Positions 25,370 to 33,821 of a stretch of 64,000 nucleotides of DNA are shown here, in pieces (positions within the stretch are counted from its first letter, which is position 1; each line of letters opens with the position of its first letter). The stretch covers positions 1,426,001-1,490,000 of the forward strand of contig OZ242287.1 of the NCBI GenBank assembly GCA_965207495.1. The letters are read 5' to 3'. This DNA comes from Bin5 sp965207495. GTDB taxonomy: Bacteria; Chloroflexota; Anaerolineae; Caldilineales; Caldilineaceae. The position numbers were made by a program, and so were the translations under genes. Below the pieces are notes generated by a model, which worked only from the letters and a program-made list of their open reading frames with translations, had not been told where the DNA came from and did not search any database.

Positions 25370-26563
25370 ATGACAGATAGCACGCTAGCCATCCACGGCG
25401 GCCAACCCATCGGCTCCCAACCATGGCCCAGCTGGCCGCAGTGGGACGAAACCGAGCGCGAAGGGCTGCTGGCCGTGCTCGAACGCGGCGAATGGGGCGG
25501 CTACGACGCAGCCGTGAACGAATTTGAGTCCGCCTTCGCCGCCCGTCATGCCGCCCAATTCTGCGTCACCACCGTCAACGGAACCACCACCCTCGAGACC
25601 GCCCTACGCGCCCTGGAAATTGGCCCCGGAGATGAAGTCATCGTGCCCCCCTACACCTTCATTGCCACCGCCGCCGCAGTGCGCACCGTCGGCGCCACCC
25701 CCGTCTTCGCCGATGTCGAACTGGACACCTGGAATCTCTCTATCCCTGCCGTCGAAGCCGCCATCAGCGAACGCACCAAGGCCGTAATCCCTGTCCACTT
25801 CGGCGGCCTGCCCGTCGATTTCGACAGCCTCCTGCCTCTAGCGCAGCGCCACGGCCTCTACGTCATCGAAGACGCCGCCCACGCCCACGGCAGCAGCTGG
25901 AACGGCCAGCCCGTCGGCGCCCTCGGCGTCGCCGGTTCATTCAGCTTCCAGGCCAGCAAAAACCTGACCGCCGGCGAAGGCGGCGCGCTCCTCACCAACG
26001 ATCCCCAACTGGCCGAGCGCATGTGGAGCATCGCCAACTGCGGACGCGGCCCCGAAGGGCACGGCTACGAACATCCCAACCTCGGCACCAACCTGCGCCT
26101 GAGCGGCTGGCAGGCTGCCGTCCTCTCAGCCGGTCTCGCCAGACTCGACGACCAGCTCGAGCGCCGCATGAGCAACGCCCGCCGCCTGCGTGCCTTCCTC
26201 GACGAAGTCGAAGGCCTGACCCCCCAACGCTGGGACGCCCGCGTCGACGCCCACGCCCACCACATCTTCCTCATGCGCTACGACGCCGAGAGCTTCGGCG
26301 GCCTCCCCCGCCAGGCGCTCATCTCCGCCCTGCGCGCCGAAAACATCCCCGTCGGCCCGCTCTACCCCTACCCCCTCTACCACCAGCCCCCGCTCGTCGA
26401 ACCCTTCAGCCGCATCACGCCCTGCCCCAACAGCGAGCTCCTCTGCCAGCAGACCATCTCCATCAGCCAAAACGTCCTCCTGGCCGACCCCCACGAAATG
26501 GACGACATCCTCCACGCCATCCTCAAAGTACGCGAAAACATAGCTTCAATCACTGACCACTAA
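25370..26563 (+). CDS. DegT/DnrJ/EryC1/StrS-family PLP enzyme (copy 3)
   Basis: 397 residues. PLP lysine Lys197 (FSFQASKNLTAGEGG), Asp168 (YVIEDAAHAH), phosphate loop NGTTTLETAL. The start has GAGGAAAAC upstream and lies 12 bases after the PdxA2-like gene. The Asn-Leu-Thr-Ala-Gly-Glu-Gly-Gly stretch is typical of DegT members acting on free or simple keto-sugars and cyclitols. With PdxA2, LarA-like and HPS-like neighbours, a transamination or dehydration step in the same pathway is plausible. The last codons (SITDH) are supplied by the edge of a dispersed repeat, so the original C-terminus may have been altered by repeat insertion. Confidence 0.88.
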   Translation: MTDSTLAIHGGQPIGSQPWPSWPQWDETEREGLLAVLERGEWGGYDAAVNEFESAFAARHAAQFCVTTVNGTTTLETALRALEIGPGDEVIVPPYTFIATAAAVRTVGATPVFADVELDTWNLSIPAVEAAISERTKAVIPVHFGGLPVDFDSLLPLAQRHGLYVIEDAAHAHGSSWNGQPVGALGVAGSFSFQASKNLTAGEGGALLTNDPQLAERMWSIANCGRGPEGHGYEHPNLGTNLRLSGWQAAVLSAGLARLDDQLERRMSNARRLRAFLDEVEGLTPQRWDARVDAHAHHIFLMRYDAESFGGLPRQALISALRAENIPVGPLYPYPLYHQPPLVEPFSRITPCPNSELLCQQTISISQNVLLADPHEMDDILHAILKVRENIASITDH

Positions 26564-26780
26564 CCACTGATCCCTGACCACTGCAGTTCTGGGCGTCCGG
26601 GCCTTCGGCCCTACCTTGTGCAGGGGCTGCGCCCCCGCAACGCCCCGCCCTTGCTAGCCACCGTGCGTTTTCTTCCCCGGCAAAATGTCTAGCCAACAGT
26701 GTCTACCCCCCACTTGCTGTCTCAGCCCACCGACCACCGACCACTGCAGTTCGCAGTTCACCAAAAACTAAGAACTGACT
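26551..26780 (+). repeat. Dispersed hairpin repeat, copy B
   Basis: Shares with copy A the CACTGACCAC-type leader, both hairpins (GGGCC-TTC-GGCCC near 26601 and GGGGC-TGC-GCCCC near 26623), CAACGCCCCGCCCTT, GTCTAGCCAACAGTGTCTAC and the CAGTTCACCAAAAACTAAG tail. It fills the whole gap between two convergent genes and overlaps the last codons of both. The hairpins could act as a bidirectional terminator here. Confidence 0.82.
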
Positions 26781-28023
26781 ACTTCAGTTCCACTGCCTTT
26801 CCCCCTTCACCAGACAATCCAACACTGTCCAACAGCGCCGCCAGAGTCCCTTCTTCCCCGAAATGCCCCGGCTTTAACACAACAAACGTTGGACGCCCGT
26901 CGATGACAGTACTGCATAGCGGCATCCCCGGCAGCAACTCCTGCTCAACCGAGAGCCGCGCGACCTCCAGCTGCCTGAGTATAGGCATAGCCGTATCACC
27001 GCCCACTAGCAGCAGCAGATCGACCGGCCGCCGCGCCAGCGCTGCCACACTGACGCGGGCCAAATGGTCGGCCCGCTCTCGCGCCTCAGCCCCTTCCAGA
27101 ACTGCTCCGGGCAGGGGACGCGGCTGCTGCAACAGCCAGACCGGATCAGCCGGATCCAGAACGGCTGTCGCAGCCGCTTCGGTCTCCGGCAACACGTTCA
27201 TCCGGCTGACTGCCAGGTGAGAAGCGTCGCGCGCGGTGCGCAGTAGGAATTCGATCTGCCTGTGGGCAACGCCGCTGCCACTGCCCACGACGGCTAGGAC
27301 CGTCCGCACAGCCGGCCGTCGACCCTGCTCTGGCAGCGCGCGAAAAGCCGCACGTTCACTCTCCCGTCGCACCAGCGCACCCACCAGTCCGGCACTCCCG
27401 CACAGCAGCGCATCCGGAACCCCCTCCCGCTGCGCCTGCACCACCCTGTCCAGGTCGTCGTCCGTCTGCGCGTCAACCGCAATGACGATTCGTCCCGCGC
27501 CTGGGCCTCCCGCCCCCTCGCGCGCGAACCGTTTCATATTCGCCGCCAGCCCGCCGCCCCGCACCTGTTCCAGATTCAGCGCTCTTACACTATGACGACT
27601 CTGCTCGCGCAGAAGAGAGGGCAGATGGACGTCTGGAGGTCCGAGATCGGGCGCCGTGAGTATCCCGTCAAGTACGCGCCGTCCCTGGGCCGGAAAGGCC
27701 GGGCACACAACCGCCGCCGGCGCGTCCACCAGTTCCAGCAACGCATCCAATTCACTGCCGACGTTGCCCCGCAGCGTCGAGTCAATCTTCTTGTACCACA
27801 GCCCGTCTAGGGCGGGCAGAGACGCCGCCGTATTGCGCGCCTCCTCTGCGGCCGCCGCCTCCGCCAGATGGCGGGAGTCCGATGTAAAGGCCAGCGCCCC
27901 CGTCGGAAATGGCAGTCTTGGAATGTCCAGGAAGATCGTCGCCGGCAGCCCGAACCGCCGACAACGCGCCGCAGTATCCGCCGCGCCGGTCAGGTCGTCT
28001 GCAAGAATTTTCAGGTACCTCAT
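26779..28023 (-). CDS. DUF1537 four-carbon acid sugar kinase family protein
   Basis: 414 residues from the ATG at 28023 (MRYLKILADDLTGAADTAAR), the signature N-terminus of DUF1537 kinases; an upstream extension in the frame has no such match. Further family marks: LWYKKIDSTLRGNVG, VVCPAFPAQGRRV, LLCGSAGLVGALV, VVGSGSGVAHRQI and the C-terminal ATP-site LLLVGGDTA and VLKPGHFGE (usually K.G.FG). These enzymes phosphorylate threonate, erythronate or related acids at C4; the product is oxidised by PdxA2 or cleaved by OtnC-type aldolases. It converges on the PdxA2-DegT genes across a dispersed repeat, so it has its own promoter in the 117-base gap to the next gene. Confidence 0.88.
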   Translation of the reverse strand: MRYLKILADDLTGAADTAARCRRFGLPATIFLDIPRLPFPTGALAFTSDSRHLAEAAAAEEARNTAASLPALDGLWYKKIDSTLRGNVGSELDALLELVDAPAAVVCPAFPAQGRRVLDGILTAPDLGPPDVHLPSLLREQSRHSVRALNLEQVRGGGLAANMKRFAREGAGGPGAGRIVIAVDAQTDDDLDRVVQAQREGVPDALLCGSAGLVGALVRRESERAAFRALPEQGRRPAVRTVLAVVGSGSGVAHRQIEFLLRTARDASHLAVSRMNVLPETEAAATAVLDPADPVWLLQQPRPLPGAVLEGAEARERADHLARVSVAALARRPVDLLLLVGGDTAMPILRQLEVARLSVEQELLPGMPLCSTVIDGRPTFVVLKPGHFGEEGTLAALLDSVGLSGEGGKAVELK

Positions 28024-28140
28024 CAAATAAGATCCTGCTATACTTAATCTGAAACAACATTCACGAAATAGAATGGCGCACTCGCGATCAAGCATAAACT
28101 CGCTTGCACCGGTGCGCAAGCAACGCCCGACCATCTCAAC

Positions 28141-28536
28141 ATGACCCAAATCAATCTGTTCGAGCAGAACGCGCCGCTGCAGTTTGAGCGGATTCTCATC
28201 TACCCCTACCCTGACCTGCGACGCCTATGGGTACGCATCTGGTTGCCTGCCCGCTTGGAAGATGACGCCCCCAATGTCGAGCTCATCGTCTACAACCCCG
28301 ATGGTACCGAAAACAACAGCCTCTTCCTCCTGGCGCAAACAGATACCCGCCTCAACAACACATTGCACCTCAAAGACCCTGTCACCCCCGACGAGACCTA
28401 CCGCGTCAAAGCAACGCTCTCCGTCGGTCTGAGCAAGGACGCACAGCTGGTCGACCAACAGGCCTTCGACCTGACGTTGACCTTCCGCGACCCCGAGGCC
28501 GGTGAACCGGGCTACGGTATAAACTGCAGCCCATAG
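28141..28536 (+). CDS. Small protein of unknown function, predicted beta-sandwich
   Basis: 131 residues. I recognise no family. Alternating hydrophobic strands (FERILIYPYPDLRRLWVRIWL, VELIVYNPDGTEN, SLFLLAQTD, YRVKATLSVG, FDLTLTF) and the lack of helices suggest an Ig-like or C2-like beta-sandwich. No signal peptide or membrane segment. It ends 95 bases before the ATP-grasp gene on the same strand, and I take it as the first gene of that cluster. It might be a partner or a substrate carrier for the ligases, but this rests on position only. Only one Cys, near the C-terminus (GYGINCSP). Confidence 0.6.
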   Translation: MTQINLFEQNAPLQFERILIYPYPDLRRLWVRIWLPARLEDDAPNVELIVYNPDGTENNSLFLLAQTDTRLNNTLHLKDPVTPDETYRVKATLSVGLSKDAQLVDQQAFDLTLTFRDPEAGEPGYGINCSP

Positions 28537-28631
28537 CCGCCAGATTTCAGCGCTTGGCACACACCCGCAATCTCGAAGTATACTGAAGGACTCTGAAGGC
28601 CGCTGAGAAACGCAGGACGGCTAATGGCCAA

Positions 28632-30011
28632 ATGAACCCACTGACCGCCATCGACCGTTACCATGACCTCCTTTCCCGCCCCGGCCTGGCCAACGACAGC
28701 TGGGGCCTTCTGACAGCGCGCATGGCCGATCGCAACATGGTTTTCGGCGAGCGCCCACTCTGCACCGTTCTGCGTCCACTTTTCTATTCGCCTGAAGAGT
28801 GGAGCTATCTGGTCAATCGCACCCAGTTGATTCTCCGCCTCTTCGACCGCCTGGCAAGTCTCATGCTGGACGACGACGGGCTGCGCGCGCAGATCCACGC
28901 AACACCCGAAGAAGAGCAACTTATTCGTATCGATCACGGTTTCCTCTCCACCATCCCCACCGCCCGCCTCGACAGCTTTTTCGCCCGTAACCTGGACGGC
29001 AGCCGCAGCCTCGGCTTTGTCGAGTTCAATGGCGAAAGCCCGGCCTCCATGGCCTATTCGGACGTGCTCGGCGATCTGTTTCTTGAAATGCCGGTCATGC
29101 AAGAGTTCGGCCAGCTCTACGCAGTGCACTCGCTACCCAGCAAAAGGCCGGCTCTCGACGAATTCCTGCGTGTCTACCACGAGTGGCGCGGCGATCACAG
29201 CAAACTGCCCGATATCGCAATCGTCGACTGGCGCGGCGTACCCACCGCCAGCGAATTCGACCTCTTCGTCGAGTACTTCGCCGAACATGGTATCACCGCT
29301 GTCATCTGCGACCCGGAGGAAATGGAGTTCAGAAACGGGCGCCTCTATGCCGCTGGCACACCCGTCGATTTCGTCTACAAGCGCGTCCTGATCAGCGAGC
29401 TCCTGCTCCGCTACGGCCTGGACCATCCCATCGTCCACGCCTTGCACGCCCGCGCAATCTGCCTGGTCAACCCGTTCAGCTGCAAGCTCCTCCACAAAAA
29501 GGCCAGCTTGGCTGTCGCCAGCGACGAGCGCAATGCTCATCTTCTCACCGCAGACGAGCAGCAGGCGGTCAAAGCGCACATCCCCTGGACCCGCACTGTC
29601 GAGGAACGGTCCACTCTCGACCCGGCCGGCAATCCAATTGACCTCCTGCCGTGGGCCAGCGCAAACCGCGAGGGGCTGGTGATCAAACCGAACGACGAAT
29701 ACGGCGGCAAGGGCGTGCTCATCGGCTGGGAAACCGAACAGCCCGCATGGGACGCGGCCCTGGCCGCCGCCGCCACCGAACCGGCCGTCGTTCAGGAACG
29801 CGTGCAAATCGCCTACGAGGAGTTCCCGGCCATGACCACAGATGGCCGCGTCGATATCGACCTTCGCCTCGTCGATTCGGATCCCTTTCTGTTCCGCGGC
29901 GAACGCGTACACGGCTGTCTCTGCCGCCTCAGCAGCCAGACACTCCTCAACGTGACCGCCGGCGGCGGCTCAATTGTGCCGGTGTTTGTGGTTGAAGAAA
30001 AGAACGCGTAG
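28632..30011 (+). CDS. Circularly permuted ATP-grasp enzyme
   Basis: 459 residues. The order of motifs is that of circularly permuted ATP-grasp proteins (glutathionylspermidine-synthase-like, COG2308-like): GFVEFNGESPASM early, then VYKRVLISELL, LVNPFSCKLLHKKASLAV, the ATP-binding lysine and Gly-rich loop VIKPNDEYGGKGVLIGWE (about 354-371), VVQERVQIAYEEFP, and a terminal DIDLRLVDSDPF, RLSSQTLLNVTAGGGSIVPVF that carries the metal-binding Asp/Asn region. It should ligate a carboxylate (as acyl phosphate) to an amine. It is followed by two GCS2 carboxylate-amine ligases, giving a three-ligase cluster. Substrates unknown; amide or peptide metabolite synthesis is the reasonable guess. Confidence 0.82.
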   Translation: MNPLTAIDRYHDLLSRPGLANDSWGLLTARMADRNMVFGERPLCTVLRPLFYSPEEWSYLVNRTQLILRLFDRLASLMLDDDGLRAQIHATPEEEQLIRIDHGFLSTIPTARLDSFFARNLDGSRSLGFVEFNGESPASMAYSDVLGDLFLEMPVMQEFGQLYAVHSLPSKRPALDEFLRVYHEWRGDHSKLPDIAIVDWRGVPTASEFDLFVEYFAEHGITAVICDPEEMEFRNGRLYAAGTPVDFVYKRVLISELLLRYGLDHPIVHALHARAICLVNPFSCKLLHKKASLAVASDERNAHLLTADEQQAVKAHIPWTRTVEERSTLDPAGNPIDLLPWASANREGLVIKPNDEYGGKGVLIGWETEQPAWDAALAAAATEPAVVQERVQIAYEEFPAMTTDGRVDIDLRLVDSDPFLFRGERVHGCLCRLSSQTLLNVTAGGGSIVPVFVVEEKNA

Positions 30012-30134
30012 CAGGCCCCGTCACCGTACGCCGCGAACGGAGCAACGACGCCGAACGCCGGACAAACCCCGGGATATGCAACAGAAATCCGGCGTTTCAA
30101 ACCCCCGCGATGACGCGGAAGAAGAGAGCGAGCT

Positions 30135-31325
30135 ATGGCCGAGTACAGCCAACCATCCTTTGACATCAGCATCGAAGAGGAATATCAGTTTGTCGACCCC
30201 GACACCCGCGAGCTGCGTGGTTTTGCTACAGCACAAGGGCTCACGCTCCTGCACGACCAGACCCAGAGCAAGCCATCCACAGGTTCCCCGGACCTGGCTT
30301 CCACGCCCGTAACGGGTACACCGATCTGCCGCGATATCAAGCAGGCCCGCCGGGAGCTCCTGCGCATCCGCCGCGAAATGCGGCAACTGGCCGCAAACCA
30401 CGGCCTCAAAATGATGGTCGCCGGCGCCCACCCCTTCAGTCACTGGGATAGGGAACTGGAGGAGTCGCCCCGCTATCGCGCCCTCATCGAGGACACACAG
30501 TTCATCGCCCGTCGCCTGCTCGCCTTCGGCATGAACGTCCACGTCGGCATCGACGACAGAAATCTGGCCATCGATGTCATGAACGCAATGCGTTACCTGC
30601 TGCCCCACATCCTCTGCCTTGCCAACGCCTCACCTTTCTGGCAGGGCCTCGATACCGGGTTGGCCAGCTACCGCTCCGTCCTCTTGGACGCCCTGCCCCG
30701 CACCGGCATTCCCAACGCCTTCCGCAGCCTCAGCGACTATCAAAACTACGTCGATACCCTCCTGCGCACCAACAGCATACCCGATCCCGAAGCCATCTGG
30801 TGGGACATCCGCCCCCACTCCCATCAGCAGGACCCGTCCCGCCCGCGCACTGATGCCGGCCGCAACGCCCAGTCCAGTACGACCCCAACCGAACAGGCCG
30901 CGCTCGAAGTTCGCGTCTGCGACGCCCTGCCCGATATCGACGACGTGCTCGCCGTCGCCGCGCTGATCCAGGCAACCGTTGCCTGGATGGTCGACCTGCG
31001 CCATCGCAACATGTCCTTCCGCCTCTACGACCGCACGCTCATCGCCGAGAACAAATGGCGGGCCGTCCGCTACGGGCTCCAGGGAAACCTGCTCGATTTC
31101 GGCATCGAACAGGAAGTACCCATTCACGACCTGTTGCACGAACTGCTCGAACGCGTCGAACCAGTACTGGACCGCCTCAACTGCCGCCAAGAGGTCTCCC
31201 ACATCCACACCATCATGCAGCGGGGCGCCAGTTCCGACCAGCAGCGCCATGTCTGGCGGCAGAGCGGCGAAGACGGCAGGGCGGTCGTCGATTTCCTCGT
31301 TTCGCAGACGGAGCAAAGCCTATGA
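30135..31325 (+). CDS. Divergent GCS2 (YbdK-like) carboxylate-amine ligase, paralogue 1
   Basis: 396 residues. The GCS2 fold is clear: SIEEEYQFVDP (first metal Glu pair), AGAHPFSHW, MNVHVGIDD, IWWDIRPHS, ALEVRVCDALP and NKWRAVRYGL. Compared with its neighbour (31322-32434), two things stand out. The second metal/ATP motif (E.K.ELH.S.VE in the neighbour) is replaced by a Ser/Pro/Thr stretch (residues ~43-62) lacking the glutamates. And about 25 residues rich in Gln, Ser, Thr and Arg (231-256) are inserted between WWDIRPH and LEVRVCD, within the active-site strand pair. It may be catalytically altered, or serve as the non-catalytic half of a heteromer. Its stop overlaps the start of paralogue 2 (ATGA). 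Confidence 0.85.
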   Translation: MAEYSQPSFDISIEEEYQFVDPDTRELRGFATAQGLTLLHDQTQSKPSTGSPDLASTPVTGTPICRDIKQARRELLRIRREMRQLAANHGLKMMVAGAHPFSHWDRELEESPRYRALIEDTQFIARRLLAFGMNVHVGIDDRNLAIDVMNAMRYLLPHILCLANASPFWQGLDTGLASYRSVLLDALPRTGIPNAFRSLSDYQNYVDTLLRTNSIPDPEAIWWDIRPHSHQQDPSRPRTDAGRNAQSSTTPTEQAALEVRVCDALPDIDDVLAVAALIQATVAWMVDLRHRNMSFRLYDRTLIAENKWRAVRYGLQGNLLDFGIEQEVPIHDLLHELLERVEPVLDRLNCRQEVSHIHTIMQRGASSDQQRHVWRQSGEDGRAVVDFLVSQTEQSL

Positions 31326-32434
31326 TTGAACGACCCCAACTGACACTCGGCATCGAAGAAGAATATCAGGTCATCGATCCCGAAAGCGGTGAGCTGCGTT
31401 CTTTCATCACCCAGTTCATCGAAAATGGCCAGATGGTGATCGTGGAGCGGGAGATCAAAGCCGAGCTGCACCAGTCGATGGTGGAGCTCGGCACGCCAGT
31501 CTGCGCTACACCCGCTGAAGCCAAAGAGGAGCTCCTGCGCCAGCGCGCCTTCATCAGCCGCCTCGCCCAGGAAAAAGGCCTGGCAATCGTAGCCGCCTCC
31601 ACGCACCCTTCGAGCCGCTGGTCCGAGCAGGAAGTGACCCCCTTCCCGCGCTATCAGGGCGTGCTTGAGGAGATGCAGCTACTGGCCCAGCGCCTCCTCA
31701 TCTATGGCATGCACATTCATGTCGGCCTTGAGGACCCCAACTTCGCCATCGACACCATGAATGTCCTCCGCTACATGCTGCCCCACCTCCTGGCCCTCAG
31801 CGCCAGCAGCCCCTTCTGGCAGGGCCAGCCCACCGGGCTTAAGAGCTACCGCGCCGTCGTCTTCGAGGACTTCCCCCGCAGCGGCATTCCCGACGTCTTC
31901 CCCAACCGCGCCGCCTACGAGGGCCTCATCAGCACCCTCACAAACACCGGCTGCATCCCCGACACCAGCAAGATCTGGTGGGACGTGCGGCCCCATGGCA
32001 TCTACCCCACCCTGGAATTCCGCATCTGTGACGTCTGCCCGCGCGTCGACGAGGCCATCGCCATCACCGCCCTCTGCCAGGCCCTCGTGCTCTGGCACTG
32101 GAAGCTGCGCCAGCGCAACGTCACTTTCCGTGTTTTCACCAAAGAGCTGATCGACGAGAACAAATGGCGCGCCGCCCGCTACGGGCTGGACGGCAAAATG
32201 ATCGACTTCGGCAAACAGGAAGAGCTCCCCGCCCGTTCCCTGATGCGCGAACTGGTCGAACTGGTCGGCGAGGAGATCGCCGAGCTCGGCACCGAAAAAG
32301 AGATCGCCCCCATCGAACAGATCCTCGCCAACGGCACCAGCGCCGACCGCCAGCTGCGCGTCTACAACGAATCAGGCGGCGACGTCAAAGCCGTCGTCGA
32401 CCATCTCGCCGCCGAAACAATTGAAGGGCTATAG
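31322..32434 (+). CDS. GCS2 (YbdK-like) carboxylate-amine ligase, paralogue 2
   Basis: 370 residues, the normal length for YbdK-type glutamate-cysteine ligase 2 proteins. The ATG at 31322 overlaps the stop of paralogue 1, so the two are translationally coupled. All family motifs are intact: TLGIEEEYQVIDP, EIKAELHQSMVELGTPVC, ASTHPSSRW, GMHIHVGLED, IWWDVRPHGIYPTLEFRICD and ENKWRAARYGLDG. Family members activate a carboxylate with ATP and join it to an amine; the few tested are weak glutamate-cysteine ligases, so the physiological substrate is usually unknown. In this cluster it probably acts with paralogue 1 and the ATP-grasp enzyme on one product. Confidence 0.92.
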   Translation: MIERPQLTLGIEEEYQVIDPESGELRSFITQFIENGQMVIVEREIKAELHQSMVELGTPVCATPAEAKEELLRQRAFISRLAQEKGLAIVAASTHPSSRWSEQEVTPFPRYQGVLEEMQLLAQRLLIYGMHIHVGLEDPNFAIDTMNVLRYMLPHLLALSASSPFWQGQPTGLKSYRAVVFEDFPRSGIPDVFPNRAAYEGLISTLTNTGCIPDTSKIWWDVRPHGIYPTLEFRICDVCPRVDEAIAITALCQALVLWHWKLRQRNVTFRVFTKELIDENKWRAARYGLDGKMIDFGKQEELPARSLMRELVELVGEEIAELGTEKEIAPIEQILANGTSADRQLRVYNESGGDVKAVVDHLAAETIEGL

Positions 32435-32788
32435 ACCAGCACAGCCGCACGACCGGCTGAGAATTTGCGCAGCCCGAAAGCAGCCGCCGTCGCATCGGGT
32501 TCCCCCCTGCGAACCGCCCGATTTCACCGTCTGCACCCACTTGCTGAATGGCTCGCCGCTTAAAACCTTCCTCTGAACCGCATCATCTGGCCTCCTCCGC
32601 CCGCAAGCGCGCCCCGTGTGCGTGCCCGCGTACCCTAACGCGCCAGCACGCAAACCATCCCCTTCCACCCTTTTTTCTAAACACATGTTCTACCTAGGCG
32701 ACGGCTGTTCGGGTCAACCGCGAATGTCGTGATACAATGCCGGTAGGTCAGTTGCGTTGCGAGCAACTGCTATTCTGGAGAACGGTGC
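32435..32788. other. Intergenic region before the coiled-coil Uma2 gene
   Basis: 354 bases, no supported gene. GATACAAT near 32731-32738 resembles a -10 element for the gene at 32789, but no good -35 is at the right distance. No terminator hairpin with a T-run is visible after the ligase cluster. Confidence 0.35.
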
Positions 32789-33691
32789 ATGGAAACCACA
32801 GAACTGGTGCCTGACGTTTCTCAAACGCAGACAGATCAACCCCAGTCGAATCGCTCCACCCAGACCGAATTTGTCTCACCGAATCTCACCCCGGATACCT
32901 CCTGGGCGCCGGACAATGGACGCTACGTCACGCTCGAAGAATACTGGGAAAAGTGGTATGAAAACCCTTACCCTGACCTCGACGTCAGCTACGAGTGGAA
33001 CAACGGCATACTGGAGGCCAAACCTTTGCCCAATGCCCCCCAAATCGGCCTGTATAACTGGTTCCTCGCCCTCCTGCTTTGCAATGTGGAGACTTATGAT
33101 CACGCGTCTCTGATCAACCTGGAAACCGGTTTTGTTCTGAAAATCGAAGACGAATCCGACCCCAATGGTGAGCGCCTCCAGATACGCAAACCCGACATAG
33201 GCGTGATTCTTAACGCCAACCCCGTGTCGTGGGGAGCGTTGGATCAACGCCACTTTGACGGAGTCTGCGACATGGTTGTCGAAGCGGTCTCAGATTCCAC
33301 ACTGGTGGAGGTACTGCGGGATACAGAGGAGAAGAAAAGCGACTATGCCCTGGGCGGAGTGAAGGAGTACTACATCCTCGACCCGGAGGGTGAGCGCATG
33401 CGTTTCTACGCGCTCACCTCGGATGGAGAATATGAAGAGATCCCGCCTGACGCGAACGGCGTAATTCGCTCAAACGTGTTGGCGGGTCTGCAATTCCGGC
33501 TGGATGATCTTCAGCGCCGCCCACGTCTGGCCGATCTGGCTCGAGACGACCTGTATTCCGCATATGTAATCCCAGAGCTTCAGGTCGCTTTCACAAGGGC
33601 CGAAACAGAGTCGGCAGCGCGTGAGAGGGCCGAAGAACAAGTGAAGGCTTTGCAAGCTGAATTGGCCCGCTTGCGCAAAAATTCTTCCTGA
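32789..33691 (+). CDS. Uma2-family protein with C-terminal coiled coil
   Basis: 300 residues; ATG 32789 with CTGGAGA upstream. After a ~40-residue polar leader comes the Uma2 core: YVTLEEYWEKWYENPYPD, VSYEWNNGILEAKPLP, the nuclease-like RKPDIGVIL and DMVVEAVSDST, KKSDYALGGVKEYYILDPEG, and GLQFRLDDLQ. The usual second motif (L)VIEV reads VVEAV, so Glu is kept. Residues ~262-295 (FTRAETESAARERAEEQVKA) form a charged coiled coil absent from the 21405 copy, as in the longer Uma2 subgroup. Function unsettled. Confidence 0.82.
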   Translation: METTELVPDVSQTQTDQPQSNRSTQTEFVSPNLTPDTSWAPDNGRYVTLEEYWEKWYENPYPDLDVSYEWNNGILEAKPLPNAPQIGLYNWFLALLLCNVETYDHASLINLETGFVLKIEDESDPNGERLQIRKPDIGVILNANPVSWGALDQRHFDGVCDMVVEAVSDSTLVEVLRDTEEKKSDYALGGVKEYYILDPEGERMRFYALTSDGEYEEIPPDANGVIRSNVLAGLQFRLDDLQRRPRLADLARDDLYSAYVIPELQVAFTRAETESAARERAEEQVKALQAELARLRKNSS

Positions 33692-33821
33692 CCCGCTCTG
33701 CAGAGCTCCAGCACCCGCGTTTGCCCTTGTACTCCCACCGAAACCACTATCTGCACTCTGCAGATCTGCTTCTGGTATAACACCCCGGGTCTTGTCTACC
33801 TCGGCCAGTTCTCAGTACCGT

